Shown: one piece after another, positions 5,787 through 9,416 of the stretch
Layout of the letters: every line of letters starts with the position of its first letter
Numbering within the stretch: the stretch's first letter is position 1
The notes under the pieces: generated by a model
Databases searched by the model: none
What the model was told of the DNA's origin: nothing
Seen by the model: the letters and a program-made list of their open reading frames with translations, nothing else
Program-made: the position numbers and the translations under genes
DNA from: Chloroflexota bacterium
GTDB taxonomy: Bacteria > Chloroflexota > Limnocylindria > Limnocylindrales > CSP1-4
Direction: 5' to 3'
Assembly: GCA_003157175.1 (NCBI GenBank)
Contig: PMIQ01000080.1
Location: 1,150-10,565 of the forward strand
Length of the DNA stretch: 9,416 nt

Positions 5787-7058
5787 ATGTCCGCCTCAAC
5801 GCACGAGGTCGCCGGCCGCGCCCGTCAGCAGCCTGCCCGGTCCAGTTTGCCCGCGCGCGAGCGTGGCGAGGAAGCGACGACGAGCAGCGCGCCTTCGCTG
5901 ACGGTGGCCGACCGGCCGCTCAGTATCGCCTACCTCGGCGACCCGAACAGCATCCACTTCCGGCGCTGGGTCGGCTTCATGGCGGAGCGCGGCGACCGCG
6001 TTACGCTGATCGTCGCCGATGGCAAGCCGATCGGGGCGGGCTTGCCCGCGACGATCGCGATCGAGCGCTTTACGCCGTTCACCGGCCACCGGTTCCGACC
6101 CTGGGGGGTCATCGCGGCACGTCGGTCGCTGCGCCGCGTGATCGCGCGGGTCAAGCCGGACGTTCTCAACGCTCACTACCTGACGGTCAACGGCCTCCAT
6201 GCCTGGCTGTCCGGGTTCCACCCGTATGTCGTGACGCTGTGGGGCTCGGACGTCTTCATAACGCCCAAGAAGTCCCGGCTTGCGGCGCTGGTGGCGCGGA
6301 CCACGCTGCGTGCGGCGGACATGGTCATGGTCAACTCCGACGCCCTGCTGCGCGGCGCCCTGGCCGTCGGTGCGCCGCCCGACCGAACGGAGATGGTTCA
6401 GTTCGGCGTCGACCTGACACACTTTGCGCCGGGGCCGGCGCCGGCCGGGCTCCGGGCCCATCTTGGCCTGGAGGGGCGCCGGGTGGTCTTCTCGCCGCGG
6501 AACATCACGCCCCTGTACCGCCACCAGGTGGTCGTCGAGGCGGTCGCGACGTTGCCGCGAGACGTGGCCGTGGTCTTCTCCCGTCACCGGGCCCAGGAGG
6601 ACGAGCTGGCGGCGGTCGAGCGGCGAGTCGAGGAACTGGGGCTGACCGATCGGGTCGTGATCGTTCCGGAGATCGCTCACGCCGAGATGCTCGACTTCTA
6701 CCGGCTCGCCGATGTGGTCGTGTCGATCCCAGCCTCGGACTCGACTGCCGTCACGATCCTGGAGGCGCTCGCCTGCGAGAAGCAGGTCGTGGCCGGCGAC
6801 CTGCCGAGCGTGCGCGAGTGGCTGGGGGAGCTGGACAGCTCGGCCCTGGTCCCGATCGACGATGTTCCAGCCACCGCCGCGGCCCTGGCCCGTGCCCTGG
6901 ACCGCGACCCGAAGGAACGCGCGGAGCTCGGCCGCCGGGCCAGGGCAATCGTCGAGGCCAGGGCCGACCAGGCCGCGAGTCTCGCCAGAGTCGAGTCGCT
7001 GTACCGCGAGCTGGCGGCGGGCAGCCACCGCGGTAGAGCCCGAAGGAGCCGACCGTGA
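5787..7058 (+). CDS. GT4-type glycosyltransferase B (paralogue of A)
   Basis: A 423-residue GT-B fold glycosyltransferase. The core starts with LSIAYLGDPNSIHFRRWV (45-62), so the first 44 residues are a polar Ser/Ala/Arg-rich extension absent from glycosyltransferase A. HPYVVTLWGSDVFI (145-158), LRAADMVMVNS (174-184), GVDLTHFAPG (207-216) and SPRNITPLYR (236-245) match A closely. The E-x7-E position is D318-x7-E326. By hand, 105 of 174 aligned residues are identical to A in the N-terminal half. ATG 5787 is preferred because it sits 8 nt after TACAAT. GTG near 5904 could give a core-only protein but has no suitably spaced ribosome binding site. No membrane helix or signal peptide is seen. It heads the run of genes leading into the flippase and a third transferase, so it probably acts on the same glycan. 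Donor unknown. Confidence 0.9.
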   Translation: MSASTHEVAGRARQQPARSSLPARERGEEATTSSAPSLTVADRPLSIAYLGDPNSIHFRRWVGFMAERGDRVTLIVADGKPIGAGLPATIAIERFTPFTGHRFRPWGVIAARRSLRRVIARVKPDVLNAHYLTVNGLHAWLSGFHPYVVTLWGSDVFITPKKSRLAALVARTTLRAADMVMVNSDALLRGALAVGAPPDRTEMVQFGVDLTHFAPGPAPAGLRAHLGLEGRRVVFSPRNITPLYRHQVVVEAVATLPRDVAVVFSRHRAQEDELAAVERRVEELGLTDRVVIVPEIAHAEMLDFYRLADVVVSIPASDSTAVTILEALACEKQVVAGDLPSVREWLGELDSSALVPIDDVPATAAALARALDRDPKERAELGRRARAIVEARADQAASLARVESLYRELAAGSHRGRARRSRP

Positions 7059-7117
7059 GTAGCATCGACGCGCCGGTATCGTGTGTCGGAGCACCACCGC
7101 GGCCGGAGGCTGGATGA
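7055..7117 (+). CDS. 20-codon linking frame between glycosyltransferase B and flippase
   Basis: GTG 7055 overlaps the stop of glycosyltransferase B (GTGA) and has AAGGAG 7 nt upstream. It encodes MSSIDAPVSCVGAPPRPEAG and stops at a TGA overlapping the flippase ATG (ATGA, 7114-7117). It could keep ribosomes moving across the 55-nt gap, or it could be the original flippase start now out of frame. A stable product is doubtful. Confidence 0.3.
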   Translation: MSSIDAPVSCVGAPPRPEAG

Positions 7118-8559
7118 CCGTGTCTTCCGCCAGGAGCGGCTCCTTCACCAGGCGAGTCACCGCCGTCTTTTCGACCAAGGTCGTGGCCTTCGCGATTTCG
7201 CTGACGACGACGCTGGTGATCTCGCGCATCCTGGGGCCGGACGGCAAGGGCCAGTACGTGGCGGTTCTCGCCGTGCCCGGGCTGCTCGGCGGCATCGGCG
7301 TCTTCGGCCTGCCAAGCGCGGTCAACTACTTCAGCGCGCGCGGCACGTCGGTTCGCGGGCTTCTCCTGGTCGGCTTGCTCCTCACCGGGATCCTGTCGGC
7401 GTTCCTGATCTCGCTGGTGTGGTTCTCGATGCCATGGCTTGAGCAACTTCTCCACTGGGTTCAGCCGACGGCGCTGCACAACTGGTACGTGCCCGGCGGC
7501 GGGAAGGTCGTTACCTTCCGCCTGGATCAGTCGACCGCGGACCTGGTGCGGGTCGTCTTGATCGTGATTCCGGCCGCTCTGCTGACCACCTTCGCGATGT
7601 CGGTCCTGTACGGGCGCCAGCAGGTCAGGACATACAGCGCCATCCTTATCGGCCAGGGTGCGGTCACGTTCGCCCTCTCCATTCTGCTCGTGGCCGTCTT
7701 CCGGTTCGGCGTTCCTGGCGCGGTCGCCTCGAGCATCGTCGTCACCTGGCTGGCGGCGCTGGCCGATGTGATCGCTGTGAGCCTGCTATCTCGTCGCAAC
7801 CCCGGCGGCCACCCGGTCTCGTTCCGTGGCATCGCCGGCTATAGCATCCGCGTTTACCCGGCCAGCATCACCAGCTACTTCAATTACCGGATCGACACGT
7901 ACATCATCCAGGCAGTGATGCTGGCGCCCAAGACGCCGCTCGGCCTGTATAGCATGGCCGTGACGATGGCGGAGCTGATCTTCTACGTGCCGGATTCGGT
8001 GACGATGATCTTCCTGCCCCGTGTCGCCGGTTTGCCGCAGGCGGAAGCCGACGCACTGCTCCCGCGGGTGTCGAGGCTCACGGTTCTGATGACCGCCCTG
8101 GTCGCGCTGGCGCTGATACCGACGGCATGGATCGGGATCCATCTCGTTCTGCCGAAATTCAACGATTGCCTGCCGGCGTTCTACGTCCTGCTTCCGGCGG
8201 TCATCTCGCTCAGCGTGTCGAAGGTCATGTCGTCCTATGTCGCCGGCCGTGGGCGGCCCGGGCCGATCTCCGTCGGGTCGGTCGTCGCGGTCTGCCTGAA
8301 CATCGCCGCCAACCTGGTTCTCATCCCCGTTTTCGGCATCGTCGGCGCGGCGCTGGCGTCGCTGATTTCGTACACGGCCTCTGCCGTGATACTGCTCTTC
8401 GTGGCGTGCCGTATCTCGCATCACCCTGTCTGGCAGCTGATCGTGCCGCGTGGCGAGGAAGTCAGGCTGCTGGTCTCGGGCGCCCGCCGCGGCCTGGCGC
8501 GGGCGCGGAGAATGGCCGGTGGCCGCGGCGCCGGCGCGAAGGCGGGCGGTCAATCGTGA
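7114..8559 (+). CDS. Wzx-type polysaccharide flippase (MOP superfamily)
   Basis: A 481-residue polytopic inner-membrane protein expected to move lipid-linked oligosaccharide across the membrane. After a short basic N-terminus, hydrophobic helices begin near residue 20. RILGPDGKGQY (38-48) is the loop motif of this family, FNYRIDTYII (256-265) is a second conserved segment, and NLVLIPVFGIVGAALASL (400-417) is the typical late helix pair. About 12 or more membrane segments can be drawn. The stretch between the third and fourth (about 106-143), rich in Trp, Gly and polar residues, looks like a longer loop than usual. The tail after residue 446 is highly basic and probably cytoplasmic. ATG 7114 has GGAGG 4 nt upstream; GTG 7081 would add 11 residues unlike a membrane leader. 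The stop overlaps the next GTG by 4 nt. Substrate specificity cannot be read. Confidence 0.9.
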   Translation: MTVSSARSGSFTRRVTAVFSTKVVAFAISLTTTLVISRILGPDGKGQYVAVLAVPGLLGGIGVFGLPSAVNYFSARGTSVRGLLLVGLLLTGILSAFLISLVWFSMPWLEQLLHWVQPTALHNWYVPGGGKVVTFRLDQSTADLVRVVLIVIPAALLTTFAMSVLYGRQQVRTYSAILIGQGAVTFALSILLVAVFRFGVPGAVASSIVVTWLAALADVIAVSLLSRRNPGGHPVSFRGIAGYSIRVYPASITSYFNYRIDTYIIQAVMLAPKTPLGLYSMAVTMAELIFYVPDSVTMIFLPRVAGLPQAEADALLPRVSRLTVLMTALVALALIPTAWIGIHLVLPKFNDCLPAFYVLLPAVISLSVSKVMSSYVAGRGRPGPISVGSVVAVCLNIAANLVLIPVFGIVGAALASLISYTASAVILLFVACRISHHPVWQLIVPRGEEVRLLVSGARRGLARARRMAGGRGAGAKAGGQS

Positions 8560-9416
8560 GCGGCCGCGTCCTGGTCGTCACCTACTTCTTTCCGCCCGTC
8601 GGCGGCGTGGGCGTTCAGCGGACGCTGAAGTACGTCACGTACCTGCCGCGGTGGGGCTGGGAGCCGGTCGTGGTCGCGCCGGGAGACCCCGCGTTCCCGG
8701 TCCGCGATCCCTCGCTCGTACCCACTCTCGCGCCCGATCTCGAGGTCCACCGAACCGCCAGCCTCGAGCCCGGCCGTCTGCCGACCGCGGCCGCCCGCCT
8801 GCTGAGCCGACGATCCGCTACGCCAGGGGCGGTGTCGGCGGACCTGACCGCGAGCTCGGCCCAGGGCAGCCTGCCCCTCAAGGTGCTGCGCAAGATATCG
8901 GTCGTGTGGAACCGGATCTGGGCCGTGCTGCTCTTCCCGGAGGGCGCGATCGCCTGGGTTCCGTTCGCCGTGCGAGCGGGGCGCAAGGCCCATCGGCGCC
9001 GCCCGGTCGACGTCATCTACTCCAGCGCGGCGCCGATCTCCACGCATCTGGCGGCCGGCTTGCTGAAGGGCCGGATCCACCGGCCCTGGGTGGCCGACTT
9101 CCGCGATCCGTGGATTGGCAATCCCTTCGCCGCCCCGATGTCGCGCCCCAAGCGGTGGATGCAGCGCCGCATGGAGCGCTGGATCGTGACCCGCGCGGAT
9201 AGGGTCATCGTGGCGGTGGACCTGATGCGCGTTCGGTTCGAGGAGCGCTATCCGGAGCTAGTCGGCAAGTTCGTGCACATTCCAAATGGCTACGACCGCG
9301 CGGACCTGGTCGGCATCGAGCCCGCGCCGCCCCCGGTGCCGGGGGGCTTCCATCTCCTGTTCGCCGGCAGCCTTTACCGGCCCAGGGAGCTCGAGGCGTT
9401 CCTCCTCGGCGTCGAG
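8556..9416 (+). CDS. GT4-type glycosyltransferase C (3' end outside window)
   Basis: 287 residues are visible and the frame is open at the window end. FFPPVGGVGVQRTLKYVTYLP (11-31 region) is the N-terminal acceptor-side loop of a well-populated GT4 subgroup. IYSSAAPISTH (154-164), DFRDPW (181-186) and IPNGYD (242-247) follow in the normal order. FAGSLY (269-274) starts the donor domain, so the catalytic donor-binding half is mostly missing. It differs from glycosyltransferases A and B: there is no LWGSDVF segment, and it belongs to a separate subgroup. The GTG start at 8556 overlaps the flippase stop (GTGA), and only weak GGGCGG-type purines precede it, so translation is probably coupled. Likely works on the same repeat unit that the flippase exports. 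Confidence 0.88.
   Translation, partial: MSGRVLVVTYFFPPVGGVGVQRTLKYVTYLPRWGWEPVVVAPGDPAFPVRDPSLVPTLAPDLEVHRTASLEPGRLPTAAARLLSRRSATPGAVSADLTASSAQGSLPLKVLRKISVVWNRIWAVLLFPEGAIAWVPFAVRAGRKAHRRRPVDVIYSSAAPISTHLAAGLLKGRIHRPWVADFRDPWIGNPFAAPMSRPKRWMQRRMERWIVTRADRVIVAVDLMRVRFEERYPELVGKFVHIPNGYDRADLVGIEPAPPPVPGGFHLLFAGSLYRPRELEAFLLGVE

Noticed and set aside
5796..7325. 509-codon minus-strand open frame opposite glycosyltransferase B
   Set aside because: Composition is that of a reverse-complement shadow (Arg/Asp/Gln-rich), with no motif, and the plus-strand transferase explains the region fully.
7083..7442. 119-codon alternative frame inside the flippase 5' region
   Set aside because: No hydrophobic pattern or motif, and it is inside a gene with clear membrane helices.

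Overview
This is a GC-rich bacterial surface-polysaccharide locus. It holds eight substantial genes and two very short reading frames. Three genes make or modify nucleotide sugars as one operon, a fourth sugar-nucleotide enzyme stands alone, three genes are GT4-type glycosyltransferases, and one is a Wzx-type flippase. No rRNA, tRNA, CRISPR array, transposase or phage gene was seen. Third-position GC is high throughout, GTG/TTG starts are used freely, and two genes carry an apparently leaderless TACAAT promoter right at the start codon. That style suggests a high-GC Chloroflexota (Limnocylindria-like) or an actinobacterial lineage. This is inference from style, not from a marker gene.

Left end (1-541): the 3' part of a gene for an unrecognised membrane-anchored or secreted protein. 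It converges on a minus-strand operon (3191 down to 551) transcribed as LegB-type 4,6-dehydratase, then sugar-1-phosphate nucleotidyltransferase, then an SDR reductase/epimerase. These steps fit together as activation of a sugar phosphate, 4,6-dehydration, and reduction or epimerisation of the 4-keto product, giving an NDP-6-deoxysugar donor. The dehydratase has no ATG, GTG or TTG start that keeps its NAD-binding motif. A strong ribosome binding site points to CTG at 3191.

Middle (3192-7058): two divergent 'SDR(-) / glycosyltransferase(+)' arrangements lie in tandem. The LegB-type gene faces glycosyltransferase A, and a UDP-sugar 4-epimerase-like SDR faces glycosyltransferase B. The two transferases are clear paralogues, about 60% identical over the N-terminal half by hand count, and both downstream frames open with the same 17-nt stretch TACAATCGCCCGCGATG. 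In copy A that ATG opens a separate 47-codon frame overlapping the transferase by 4 nt. In copy B it opens the transferase itself as an N-terminal extension.

Right end (7055-9416): glycosyltransferase B is followed, through a 20-codon linking frame, by a MOP-superfamily flippase. A third glycosyltransferase then overlaps it by 4 nt and runs off the window. The overlapping stop/start junctions suggest a translationally coupled operon. The likely division of labour is donor synthesis by the minus-strand genes, assembly on a lipid carrier by the transferases on the cytoplasmic face, and flipping by the Wzx-like protein. I see no convincing wholly new system. The most unusual points are the CTG start, the shared leaderless start element, and the split versus fused N-termini of the paired transferases.
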